From Cristatella mucedo (Eukaryota > Bryozoa > Phylactolaemata > Cristatellidae): 64,000 nucleotides of DNA. Of this stretch, positions 52,680 through 62,142 are shown one piece after another (positions within the stretch are counted from its first letter, which is position 1; each line of letters starts with the position of its first letter). The notes under the pieces were generated by a model. That model was not told the origin of the DNA. It did not search any database and saw nothing but the letters and a program-made list of their open reading frames with translations. A program made the translations under genes and the position numbers. Where the stretch lies: NCBI GenBank assembly GCA_009760855.2, contig WPIO01000073.1, forward strand, positions 1 through 64,000. Reading direction: 5' to 3'.

Positions 52680-54223
52680 TCAGCAGTGTTTTCACAGATA
52701 GTAATATAATGCATAAGAACTGTTGGTGCAGCAGCAGCTGTAATTTAAAGATGTGCGGGTATATTTGCAGCAGAAACAGTAGCAACAGCAGCAGCAACAC
52801 CTGGTATTGGAGAATTGAATTCAATAGTTTCATCAAGTTTTGAGGTTGCTCTTAAAGGTTCATCATTGTATTGAAGATCAACAACATGAATAGGTTAAAG
52901 AGTTAACCACCCAGGAAAAGTAACACCAACAGCTTCAGTTAATTCATTTAATCCAAGAAATTGTTTCCTAAATGTAGTAAAATCAAGATAAGCAGTTGAA
53001 AATCTTCCATCTTTTGGATAACTGTTCTTGCAACCTCTTGGTATTATTTTGATCCATTAGCAATAACTGTTAAGTTTTTTGTATACCACAGTGGTTAAAA
53101 GTGCAAGGATTTCCAGTGTATCTGTTAAATTTATTATTATTCTGTCCAGCAACAATCAACCATCTAACTTTATCAATATTATTCTGCACAGATAGAGTCT
53201 TTGTAAATTTATGACCTTGATTGGAATTTTGTATAGTTATATTCTCATACCGTCTAACTCTGTAGTTAAGTCTAATTTTCTTTGACCTCTCACTTGAAAT
53301 TTCAGCAAGCGCTTTTTGAACACTTTTTCTTGGAGAAATACATGGAACCATAAATATCCTTTTTGTCATATTAATTTTAAATTCACCCCAAACACCATTT
53401 CCAGCAACATTTGCTGTTTTTCTACTTTGAATTACATTAACAGTAGTATCTGCAGAAGCACCACTTGTTCCTGTCATAATAGCATTAAAATAATTTCCAC
53501 CAACCCTAGTCATTTCAAGACTAAATTGAGTTATAAATTATTTTATTCATATCCGCACAGAATCCAGAAATTCTTGAGAATGGAAGTGAAATACTGAATG
53601 CACCAACCTTATCTGCAAGAACATTAGATACACCTCTCGAACAAAGAAATTCAATGTTTGAATTACTAGCAGCGGAGGCATTACGACTTAAGTATGAAAA
53701 TAGTTTAGTATTAGTAGTAGCTGCATCAGAAACAGCCCACACATAATCAAATGAACTAGCTTCATCTTTTTTCAACCCTGTTGCAGGACCTTCAGTTCTA
53801 TTATAATCATTTGGGTAACATAGAAGCCCCATAAGTGTTGATACAGTTCCTATAATTTGTGTTACACTTTCAACCTCTTCAGAACCAAGTCTAACTCTCA
53901 TTGAATTAAGTATCCAAGCACCAGCATTGTTAACTAGTCCCGTAGAAAGGTTATGATTAGGAGGACCATACTGATGAATAACATTATTCATAACACCTGT
54001 ATGTACTTGTAGTTGGCCTTCTAGAAGTAGGTAACCATCTGAAAAAAACATAACACGTTTGTTGTTCAGCAGGAACATTAAATGTAACTATTTTATCAGC
54101 AATAGCATCGGTTTCATTTCCATTAGTTTGGTAAAATTCTTTAAATTGATAATCCTTAATTTTATAATCAGGGAAATCAGGATCACTCATATCGAGTATA
54201 GTATTGATAGGTGCGCTCGCCAT
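52680..54223 (-). pseudogene. Candidate major capsid protein, broken
   Basis: Begins MASAPINTILDMSDPDFPDY at 54,223 and runs about 1.5 kb, the right size and neighbourhood for the double-jelly-roll capsid protein of adintoviruses/Polintons. The frame shifts at a T8 run near 54,040, again near 53,520 and again near 53,060. There are also TAA codons in the last part (after GVTFPGWLTL and after NIPAHL). Recognisable blocks include VNNAGAWILNSMRVRLGSEE, VWGEFKINMTKRIFM and FRKQFLGLNELTEAVGVTF. Identification rests on length, position, virion-protein-like composition and gene context; no decisive motif exists. Structure prediction would settle it. Confidence 0.6.
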
Positions 54224-54254
54224 TCTTTCTCTATATAAAAAACTAAAAATTAAT

Positions 54255-54880
54255 GTTTAACTTTTAAATATACAATCCAGCTCCAATTTTCTTTCTCATC
54301 ATTCCACCATATCCACCATGTCTTGTTCTCTCTCCAATAGGTATAACTGATTTGCTTACTTTCTCAACTTCTTAATATGTTTTAGGGTCATTTTCTTTAA
54401 GAGTTGTCAAGAGTTTCTGAATAGTCTTCTACTTCTTCCATTTTTACTTTACGACTTTTTTTAGTTTTTGGTTTAAGTTTCTCAAGCATTTCACGTTTAA
54501 TCTCAAGATCCATTTCTTTAATCTTTCTATCATAATATTCTTTTTTTTCGTTTCTCAGGTTCATATTCTAATTCTTTCTTTCTTTTTTCTTCTTTAAGTT
54601 TATCATCCATGTCTCTTCGTTTATTTGCTTATTCTTGATCTATCTTTTCTTTTTTAGTTTTTAATTCAACTAGTTCCCTTGCTTGACGCATTTCAATTCC
54701 TTTATTAGCAATGTTCTTGCTTAGACAAGTTAATCCAGTTAAAACAGGTGGTACTTTTCCAATACCATCTATTACTTTATCTAAAACTCCAGCTCCATAA
54801 TACTTTCCTCCTCTTATATTCCCATGACCAATCCTTGCATAACTCCCCCATTTCTCTATATTACTTTGAAATTTCTATTG
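54255..54880 (-). pseudogene. Viral coiled-coil protein, broken
   Basis: Starts upstream of WGSYARIGHGNIRGGKYYG and continues through VLDKVIDGIGKVPPVLTG, then a highly charged coiled-coil (KLKEEKRKKELEYEPEKR) and a Gly/Arg-rich end (RHGGYGGMMRKKIGAGLYI). Interrupted by TAA after KEKIDQE and by frame shifts. The Gly-rich N-terminus followed by a hydrophobic segment resembles a minor virion protein. It directly precedes the capsid gene on the same strand. Confidence 0.5.
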
Positions 54881-56283
54881 TAGCTACAACATCTGTTATT
54901 GAATTAATTCTTCTTCGATTTTGGTCTGTTAAACTAATTTTACAAGTACTCAATGATTCTATATCACCCTTTTTTGGTAAGTATAATATATTTGGAATAT
55001 GTAAATCAACACTTTCACGGGGGGGGGAATATTTCTAACGTCAATAGTATATAAAGATGGAGATTGTTCTAAAAATCCTTCTTTTCTTTCTAAATAATTC
55101 ATTTCTGGATTAACTAAATCACAATCAACACTTATCCATTTTATATCACTATTCTCATTTAAGTTCATTTTATTCCATGCTTTATAAGTACCAACAAAAT
55201 AATGTGCTTTTTCATGTATGTCAGATTCTCTTCCACTGCTATAATCATAATGAGGCGAAAATGTTCCTTATTCATTTGATTTAAACCCTAATGTATCTCT
55301 AATGCTATTAACAACACCTGGTAAATCACTTCCTAGTAAAACAACGTACTCACCTACTACTCGCATAACTATTTTATCACATTCTCCAACACTAAAAACC
55401 ACTCCAGCCTTTTTCAAATTTGGTTCGGTTAAAGTAATTTTAAAAGTACTCAATTAATCTATAATACCCTTTGTTGGTAAGTACATCACATTTGGAATAT
55501 GTGAATCAACTTTTTCTCCTGGTGCAATATAGTCAGCGTCAATGACGTATAAAGGTGAAGATTGTTCTAAAAACCCTTGTCTTTTTCTATATAATTCAGT
55601 TCTAGATCAACTAAAGCAGAATCAACACTTATCCATTTTACACCCCTTTTATCAGGTAAAGCCATTTTGTTCCACGCTTTATAGGTTCCAGCAAAATGCA
55701 TAGCTTTTTTAACTGCTTCGTAAGGATTTCCTCCAACCATATCAAGATCAAATGTTCCTTGTTCATTTTAGGTAAAACCTAATGCATCTCCAATACTTTT
55801 AAATTCAGAAGGTTTTTAAAAAAATAATTAGTTCCAAGAAAAACAACACTATCACCTCCTACTTACACAATTATTTGATCATCTGTATCAAAACTAAATT
55901 TTGTTCCATTTCCTCTATTAAGGAGTGCTGATTGACTAGTAGCAACACCGGGATCTTTTTTCTTAGCTGCTAAAGCTGCGTCTAAAGAAAGAACAATTTT
56001 GTTACTCTCATAATTTCCTGAAGTTTTAGGTTTTACAACACCATCCTTTTCTTCTGTTCCAAAACCGATTTCAATATAACTAGCATCACAGACATCTCCA
56101 ATAGAAAACTTAAACCAAAGTCTGTCGTTTACACCTTTAACAATATTTGATATTAATCTATTTGCATAAGTAAATTCTACTCTTTTTAAGCGAACTTTAT
56201 TATATCCTGATTTTCTCCTAACATAATTGGAGGATTTAATGTTTTATATTCTGAAGATGTTCCAGTTAATCTTACAGTCATTC
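54881..56283 (-). pseudogene. Second minor-capsid/penton-like gene with a duplicated domain, broken
   Basis: Starts MTVRLTGTSSEYKTLNPP at about 56,282. After a beta-rich N-terminal part (NDRLWFKFSIGDVCDASY), it contains two copies of a module of about 500 bases. Each has SI.D.LGF, NEQGTF-type, GTYKAWNKM, KWISVD, EGFLEQSP-type and HIPN..YLP motifs, with their centres about 500 bases apart (about 55,560 and 55,060). Stops and frameshifts occur in both modules. The beta-strand pattern with LGF and a late YLP resembles a protein common in adintovirus-like elements and taken as penton/minor capsid. That assignment is tentative. Confidence 0.5.
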
Positions 56284-56289
56284 CTTATA

Positions 56290-57152
56290 TTAGATTTCAA
56301 TATTTTCTATAATAACAGCAATTTGTTCACCACCAAAATTCAACACTTTTAAGTTTTGATCAGTAACTTTACATTAGTTATATCCCTAATAGTTTCAGTA
56401 GAAACATGATGGTATTCAGGTGTATTTGGTTCAAATACCATTGTATCCCTGAGATAAAAGTCAAATCCAAAACTTCTTAAAGGTTGAGTTTCATTTCCAT
56501 TTATAAAACTTGTTTCTGGTGCAACTAATTTACAATTCACAGGAACAAGTTTTACGTCCGCAATACTTCCCTGTTCCTCTGAATAAATCTTTTTGTTAGG
56601 GGTACAAATAGTTGGTGTAATAGCTGGATACAAATTCTAAAAACTTACTATCTGTTGTGTAAGCAGGTTTAGTAAATCCAAGTACTTTAGAAATAGAAGA
56701 TTTACTAGCAATAAAACTCCAACCAACAGGCATACTAATCCATGAGTGAGCAGTACCAGTATCAACACCAACTATAAGCGTATCTGTTGTTGAACCTGTT
56801 TCAGTAATATAATTAATAATTCTATCAACAATACCAGTGTTTAAGTCAGCACTATCCACAGTATAAATTCCTGGTTCTATTGTTGCAGTTTGTTCTGATC
56901 CACCTGCATTTCTATAGACAAAAGTATTAATAGAATTAGTAATATTTTTTATAGAGTTTATTCCAAAAACTTCTTAAAACAAACTTTTAAGTATCTGTTT
57001 CTCAAAATAATAGTATTATTATGTAAATTAAGTGGATTAGAATTTCCAATAATATTAAACACATACCCTTCTTTTATTGATTGATTAGTTTTTCTAATAA
57101 TTTCAACATTCTTAAGTATCTCTTTCGCGACATTCAAAAGGTAATCACTCAT
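56290..57152 (-). pseudogene. Penton/minor-capsid-like gene, broken
   Basis: Starts MSDYLLNVAKEILKNVEIIR at 57,152 and ends ...EQIAVIIENIEI at 56,290, about 287 codons with frame shifts near 56,965, 56,640 and 56,370. It has EPGIYTVDSADLNTGIVDRI, then SSISKVLGF and VNCKLVAPETSF. The module resembles those in the next gene downstream. The P-G-x-Y ... L-N ... I pattern and LGF are recurrent in virion proteins of adintovirus/Polinton-like elements. Function inferred from that pattern only. Confidence 0.5.
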
Positions 57153-57154
57153 TT

Positions 57155-57448
57155 CTATATATTAAATGAAAGATTATTTATTTTTGAAACATAAGATTTT
57201 GGTGCTTTTCTAGATCTGGCTAAATAATCTACAGCAGCACTGATTGAATTTACCACTCCTTTATTTCCAACAGCATGCTCTCTCAAAGATAAATCAATCT
57301 TATGAAATACTTCTTTATCACTCTTAAAAAACACTGGAACAATTTCTAATCCTTCTACAGATTTAACTTTTAATTCTTTTATGCGAACAAGAACTGTTTG
57401 TTTTTTTACACTTCTATTTTTTTTGGTTCTCAAAGGTTTCATAGGCAT
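57155..57448 (-). CDS. Small basic viral protein, intact
   Basis: Ninety-seven codons from ATG at 57,448, MPMKPLRTKKNRSVKKQTVL at the start, no breaks. It has a basic N-terminus typical of DNA-binding or core proteins, then a helical region (GVVNSISAAVDYLARSRKA). Its start overlaps the 3' end of the preceding gene by about 35 bases. It is one of only a few intact frames of the element. Confidence 0.6.
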   Translation of the reverse strand: MPMKPLRTKKNRSVKKQTVLVRIKELKVKSVEGLEIVPVFFKSDKEVFHKIDLSLREHAVGNKGVVNSISAAVDYLARSRKAPKSYVSKINNLSFNI

Positions 57449-58297
57449 TGTGAAATCTTTCTTCGAAATTATTTTCTGTAATTCCTTCAATAGATTCTTT
57501 CATTAAAATCTTCATTCCTCCTGCACCTTTTAATTTACCAAGTTAAATTAATTGTTCCCTAATAACCAATCGGTTTTCTTCAAATATAGTTGTAGGCAAA
57601 ATAGCTTCTACAGCTGTTGTAAATTGAGGTGAGCTAACTTTAGGTAAACTAGTTTCTGTAACACTTGTAGAAGGTAAACTAGCATTTACTTTCCTCTTTC
57701 TTCCTTTACTCTTTGGAGGACTAGTAGCAATTGGTTGTAAACTAGGTTCATCTTCAAATTCTTTTATATTTGCTTTTTTCCTCTTAGGTGTACCAATAGA
57801 TGGATTATTGTTAAAACTTTCTGCTACTGTTTTTTGAACACCATCAAGAATTTCTTTTATTTCTGGATTAGCTGCATGAGTCTTTGCTTGATTTGCTCAA
57901 GTAATTGCACTTTTAGGTTTTCCAGATGCAACATCTTTAATTGCTTTTTTCAAAACATTAGAGACATCTTGAGGTGCTTTAGCTTCTATTAACTTAGCAA
58001 TTAGCTTATTACATTCCATTTGAATTGCAAGTTTCGGTCTTATTACTTTAATTTTTTCAACATCAACTTTACCTAAATCGTTTTTTGATTCTTCTAACGC
58101 ACGTTCATTTAGTTTATGTTCTACTTGATCTCTAGCGGCAACTTCAGCTTCAATTCTTGCCATCTTTTGCTTATTGCTAAGTATAATTGCCTTACATAAT
58201 TTTTCTAAATTATCAAGTCAGTTTCCTAAATCAAGTGCTTCTTGAGCACTTCCTTAATACGGTCTGCTTTTCCTTTGATACAACTTTCGTTTATCAT
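57413..58297 (-). pseudogene. Viral coiled-coil/NLS-like protein, broken
   Basis: Starts MINESCIKGKADRIKEV at 58,297. It changes frame before ILSNKQKMARIEAEVAAR and then keeps a single frame down to the stop at 57,413, with TGA at 57,899-57,897 and one TAA near 57,545. It has a charged coiled coil, then Pro/Ser/Thr-rich sequence with basic clusters (TPKRKKANIKEF, PPKSKGRKRKVNAS) that look like nuclear-localisation signals, and an end with GKLKGAGGMKILMKE. The layout resembles small core or scaffold proteins. No firm family. Confidence 0.5.
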
Positions 58298-58355
58298 TCC
58301 TTTTATATTAGGTATTCAAAATAGTTATTAGTTGCTTTCCTTCTTTATCAACAGA

Positions 58356-58979
58356 CTAAAACCCTCCCTCATCCTCAGTTTTGGTTAAGTCTATGACACA
58401 ACATTCAAATCTTTTCCTTGTACTAGAATCAACCCAATCTTTGAATTGCTTTCTATCTACACCACCGAAATATGACTCACGAATATATTCAATATCATTA
58501 TAGTTTTGTTTGAATATTATAATCAAATTGATATTATTCCTAATTTCTCGTTTAGGTATTCTTGTAAATCCTTGAGCAAGATAGAATAAATTCATTCTAT
58601 TATGTCTTCCTCTTGTAAAATAATCTAATATCTTTGTTTGATCTTCTGACATAAGATCATCTAATACAATAACATGTCTGCAAATTTTATAAGAGTCAAC
58701 ATCTGGCATTTCATCTATTCTATTAATCCAAACGAAAGAAGGATTATCTTTTGTCATTTTTATAAATCTTTGATATAGTGGCTGATCTAAAATTTTTGCA
58801 ATATTAGCACAAACATCTTACTTTAACCTTCCTAAAAATATCCAATTCAATATTAACCGAGATTTACCACTTCCACTTGGTCCTAAAACTAACGCTCTAA
58901 TCGTTACTTTAGGTAATGGATCTTGGTGTCCAGTAATAATATCTTGTCCCAAATCGAAAGGTTTAACTTTTAAAGACAT
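58356..58979 (-). pseudogene. FtsK/HerA-type DNA-packaging ATPase, one stop
   Basis: Starts MSLKVKPFDLGQDII at 58,979. Walker A GPSGSGKS is at residues 33-40 and Walker B is in ICRHVIVLDDLMSE, followed by a sensor-like region FYLAQGFTRIPKREIRNN and LIIIFKQ. These match the A32/FtsK-like packaging ATPases of Polintons, adintoviruses and virophages, which pump genomic DNA into capsids. A TAA at codon 54 (58,820-58,818) splits Walker A from Walker B; otherwise the frame is open. The length (207 codons) is in the family's range. Its start lies 26 bases from the divergent + strand gene. Confidence 0.88.
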
Positions 58980-59005
58980 TCTATATTATTTTTTTATATT
59001 TGTAT

Positions 59006-59266
59006 ATGGAGATTTATTGCATGAAGTGTAAGCGACCAACTGATACAATCCATGCAGAGTATGTTGAAGTAAATAACACAAAAGGATTAAGAGGAACGGT
59101 GAAAGGAATTTGTACAATCTGTATTAAACAGAAATCAAAATTTGTTAGACTAAAAAGTACTCCAGTTGCTGTTGGTGAAGGATCTTATCTCAATGAAGGA
59201 AGATTGGAAGAAGTGTTGGTGAAGGATCTTATCTCAAGGAAGAAGGATTGGATGAGGAGCAAATGA
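59006..59266 (+). CDS. Viral zinc-ribbon protein
   Basis: Starts MEIYCMKCKRPTDTI with a CxxC and later CTICIK, a four-Cys zinc ribbon like DUF5679-type small proteins common in polinton-like viruses and giant-virus relatives. A 44-base tandem duplication (59,171-59,214 and 59,215-59,258) shifts the frame near the end: the second copy reads VGEGSYLKEEGLDEEQ in another frame, which is probably the ancestral C-terminus. The zinc-ribbon part is intact. Confidence 0.6.
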   Translation: MEIYCMKCKRPTDTIHAEYVEVNNTKGLRGTVKGICTICIKQKSKFVRLKSTPVAVGEGSYLNEGRLEEVLVKDLISRKKDWMRSK

Positions 59267-59282
59267 AGAACAAATAATTAAT

Positions 59283-59696
59283 GTGATTAAGAGCACGATA
59301 GACAAACTAAAAAAAGTAAAATCATCAGCGTTAACGGATATAGAAATAAATAATTATGTAAAAGAATTAGACATACAATACTTTAGAGGTGTGTTTGCAA
59401 GAGATGAACTAACAAAACCATTAGAGAATGAATGTCCTACTTGTAATACAAGAGAATCAGATCTTGCAATATATCATTGGGTAGCACTTAAAAAAGAAGG
59501 TAGTAAGTGTTTTTAGTTTGATTCTTTTGGAGCTCCACCAATACCAGAGGTAATAAGATTCTTTGGTGATATATCATCTTTTCAAACGTTTCAACTACAA
59601 AAGTTCAACCAAAAAGATTGTGAAAGAAGGTGTTTAATATTCTTAAAACTAATGAAATTAACTGATTTTGGAACAACGATGGGATTGTTAATTTAA
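59283..59696 (+). pseudogene. Adenain-like cysteine protease, one stop
   Basis: Has ELDIQYFRGVFARDEL, then HWVA (catalytic His), FDSFG (acidic residue), a Gln-rich stretch FQLQKFNQ and CERRCLIFL (nucleophile Cys). This is the order found in the adenovirus-type maturation proteases of Polintons and adintoviruses, which cut virion proteins during assembly. A TAG at 59,514-59,516 sits just before FDSFG, where relatives have an aromatic residue. No in-frame ATG was found; an ATG at 59,281 is one frame off. Confidence 0.85.
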
Positions 59697-59699
59697 TTT

Positions 59700-60175
59700 A
59701 AACAATTCATTTCCCCTTTATAGAAATATAAATCCAAAATAAGAAATTTGTAGTTCTTGAAAATGCTTCTGTTATTATCCCAAAAGGAAAACCAGCTTGA
59801 GTAGACATTGAAGAGAAGGTTTCTAAAGATTCTAAACCTTACTTTAACATGTGGGTATACATTACTGAAGAGATGACACCTTCACTTGAATATATTTTAG
59901 AAATAACAAGTAAAAAACTTGAATTCGATGGTTATGATTTGTCTCAAAGATCTACAGTTGGAATAAGAACTTATTTTGGCATCAAACTAAGCATATTCTC
60001 CGAACAAAAAACTAAACAATTGAAGTTCAACACTATAGCTAATGTAGTTCAGAAACTTGGAACTGACTTTTCTCATACATGTATTCTTGACGTCAGTTAC
60101 GTAACTAAAGATACTTACAACTCTGAAGAAAGACTTAATATTAGATTAAAGGTTGATCAAGTAAAAGTTTTTTAA
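59700..60175 (+). pseudogene. Viral unknown protein
   Basis: The open part starts MWVYITEEMTPSLEYILEIT at 59,849 and encodes 108 codons. Upstream, the same frame continues back through PYFNM and a TGA, with NASVIIPKG before it, so the true gene is probably longer. It is beta-strand rich. It follows the protease on the same strand. No family recognised. Confidence 0.45.
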
Positions 60176-60256
60176 TTCAGGCAAACGAAGTGAATTCAAT
60201 CCTGCTGATTATTAGTTCGTCAATAAAAAAAAATATTGGTTAGATTAGTTAATTTT
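60176..60256. other. Convergent intergenic gap with polyA-like motif
   Basis: Between the + strand unknown gene and the minus-strand PLA2 gene. Contains CAATAAAAAAAAATA at about 60,222, a possible AATAAA signal for the + strand. Confidence 0.4.
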
Positions 60257-60847
60257 TTATATCTTTTTTCTGCTGATATCTAAAATTCTATCAAAAATAC
60301 CACGGACATAATTTTTTATCTTATTTAAACTTGATGGATTTGATACTTTATCTTTAAAGAAATCAGTTGCAAATGAATCGTTTAACATTCCTCCAACACC
60401 CAAACCTAACTTTGCTTTTGCTGCCATGACAGCTGCCACTGTTTTAGCATCTTCGCGAACATAAGCAGGTTGTTTAGGGTCAAGTGCAACACGAGCAGCA
60501 CTCTCTGCCAGTACAAGGTCGGATACATTTTGTATTTCTGTTCGTTTTGTTTCTGACATTCCACCTGTCTCTGTGTATTTATGATCATGGATAAGTGCGC
60601 GATTATCAAGATCATTGACTCCCTGGTACTCTTCCTCCATTCTTTTAGTAAACTTTGTTCCTGGTCCAGCATAGCTATATCTATTAGTATTATTAAAAGT
60701 TCCATTTTGAACAAATTCTGATTTTGCTCCTGCCGGTAATTTCAAGTGAAATTTCCTTCCACCAGATATCTTATTTTTTATATCCACAATACCTGCACCA
60801 TGTCTTCTATTTGCCTTGAACTGCTTAAGACTAAGATTCAATTGCAT
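60257..60847 (-). CDS. Parvovirus-type phospholipase A2 domain virion protein, intact
   Basis: An open frame of 196 codons with no breaks, starting MQLNLSLKQFKANRRHG. The calcium loop YAGPGT is at residues 59-64 and the catalytic His-Asp in ALIHDHKY at about 84-91, the signature of secreted-type PLA2 domains in parvovirus VP1 and in adintovirus/Polinton proteins. In parvoviruses this activity helps the particle leave endosomes; here the role is inferred. The C-terminal half has a helical AKLGLGVGGM segment. It lies on the opposite strand to the HNH gene. Confidence 0.88.
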   Translation of the reverse strand: MQLNLSLKQFKANRRHGAGIVDIKNKISGGRKFHLKLPAGAKSEFVQNGTFNNTNRYSYAGPGTKFTKRMEEEYQGVNDLDNRALIHDHKYTETGGMSETKRTEIQNVSDLVLAESAARVALDPKQPAYVREDAKTVAAVMAAKAKLGLGVGGMLNDSFATDFFKDKVSNPSSLNKIKNYVRGIFDRILDISRKKI

Positions 60848-61088
60848 TCCTACTCACTTTGCTTTAAAAATTTCTATTCTTTTACGTTGAGTATCCGGTA
60901 CAAGCATAGATTTAGTGCCATTTAGATCACTATCCTAATATTATAGAGATTGATTCTTTTGATTTATGAATTAGATCAAGTTGGTAATCAGATAGATAAA
61001 GTTTGACTTCTTAACACATTCTTTATAAATTAAATTATTTTAAGTATATAATATTTTATTAAACAATAAAAAAGTATTGTATACTAAA

Positions 61089-61748
61089 ATGGATCAAGAT
61101 GAAGTTACTACTTTGAGAGATAGGGTTCTTGAATTATTTGGTTTTAATGCTTTTACTGGAAAATTTACTCATAAGGTTAGACGACAGAAAATAACACTTG
61201 GCTCGGAAGCAGGTGTAATAAATTCTTCTGGATATAGGCAAATAAGAATTGATTCAATTGCATTTCACTTTGGAAATGTAAAATGCAAATTTAAAGCGCC
61301 TAGAAAGAGATTAAGTTCTCTGAGGGCGCTTTATCAAGTGCATTTTTATTATTATGGAAAAACATACTACGCTCATAGGTTAGTGTGGTTAATCATGACT
61401 GATAAATTCCCTTTACATGAGATAGATCACATTGATAATAATATACTAAATAATTATTTCGAGAATTTACGTGAAGCAACTCATTCAGAAAATCAAAGAA
61501 ATAAACTAAAACGAAAAGGTTCATCATCTGATTTTATTGGGGTTTGTTTTCATAAAAGAGCAAACAAATACATAGCTTATATTCTAATAGATAGAGATAA
61601 AAAGCACCTTGGTAATGCTTACGAAGAAGAGGAAACTGCTTATGCTCATGAGATTACAGCAATGCATCTAGGTATTGAATTTGCAAAATTAAACTTTAAA
61701 TATAGTTTAACAGAAGATAACAGAATTGTTCATTACACTGACTATTAG
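61089..61748 (+). CDS. HNH endonuclease with AP2 domain, carrying an in-frame LINE tail
   Basis: 219 codons from the ATG, no breaks. The N-terminal part (VRRQKITLGSEAGVINSSGY) leads to the HNH-type core: YYAHRLVW at about 93-100, EIDHIDNN at about 111-118 and NLREATHSENQRNK. An AP2-type DNA-binding domain follows (FIGVCFHKRANKYIAYI, HLGNAYEEEETAYAHE, FAKLNF). HNH+AP2 proteins act as mobile or virus-borne endonucleases. Residues 56-89 are encoded by a 102-base stretch (61,254-61,355) that is the LINE family A 3' tail, in frame and without stops. Between RQIRID and GKTYYAHR, related proteins normally have no insert. Confidence 0.9.
   Translation: MDQDEVTTLRDRVLELFGFNAFTGKFTHKVRRQKITLGSEAGVINSSGYRQIRIDSIAFHFGNVKCKFKAPRKRLSSLRALYQVHFYYYGKTYYAHRLVWLIMTDKFPLHEIDHIDNNILNNYFENLREATHSENQRNKLKRKGSSSDFIGVCFHKRANKYIAYILIDRDKKHLGNAYEEEETAYAHEITAMHLGIEFAKLNFKYSLTEDNRIVHYTDY
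61254..61355 (+). mobile_element. LINE family A tail inside the HNH gene
   Basis: TCAATTGCATTTCACTTTGG, then AAAGCGCCTAGAAAGAGATT, CTCTGAGGGCGCTTTATCAA and GTGCATTTTTATTATTAT. Matches the 3' ends at 21,270, 50,745 and 62,600 (reverse). The length of 102 is a multiple of three and the frame stays open. Confidence 0.88.
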
Positions 61749-61811
61749 TTCTTACATCTTCGTTTCAACTCACTTCTTAATTTAATCATCTTATTATATA
61801 TCTTTTCTTAA

Positions 61812-62142
61812 CTTTTACCTTGAGCAAATAAATTTGCAAGAAGCATTGCACTTTCCGCCTTATAATCACACGTTTTAGATCCACCAACTGTTGAAGCTTC
61901 TACTTTTTTATGTCTCGTTTTAAATCTTCACTATAGCTAACACCTCCTTTTTATACAAGTTCTCTTCCTTTATTAAGGTAACTCAATTTGTTTTTAACTT
62001 CCGAATTCTGTATTTTATCGCTTAGATCTATATCAACACCCTTATCAAGTAGTTCTATCATGTTTTTCAAGTCTACAATAGCATTATTTAATCTTTCACT
62101 TTGAAGTGATAAAACACTCGTTCTTTCTTCATGAGTGTTCAT
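61812..62142 (-). pseudogene. Viral coiled-coil protein, broken
   Basis: Starts MNTHEERTSVLSLQSERLNN at 62,142, then VDLKNMIELLDKGVDIDL and NKGRELV with a stop at 61,951. Below it the same strand carries GGVSYSEDLKRDIKK and, in another frame, STVGGSKTCDYKAESAM to LFAQGKS. So the gene probably continued to about 61,812. Its start codon overlaps the upstream gene's stop as ATGA. Confidence 0.45.
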
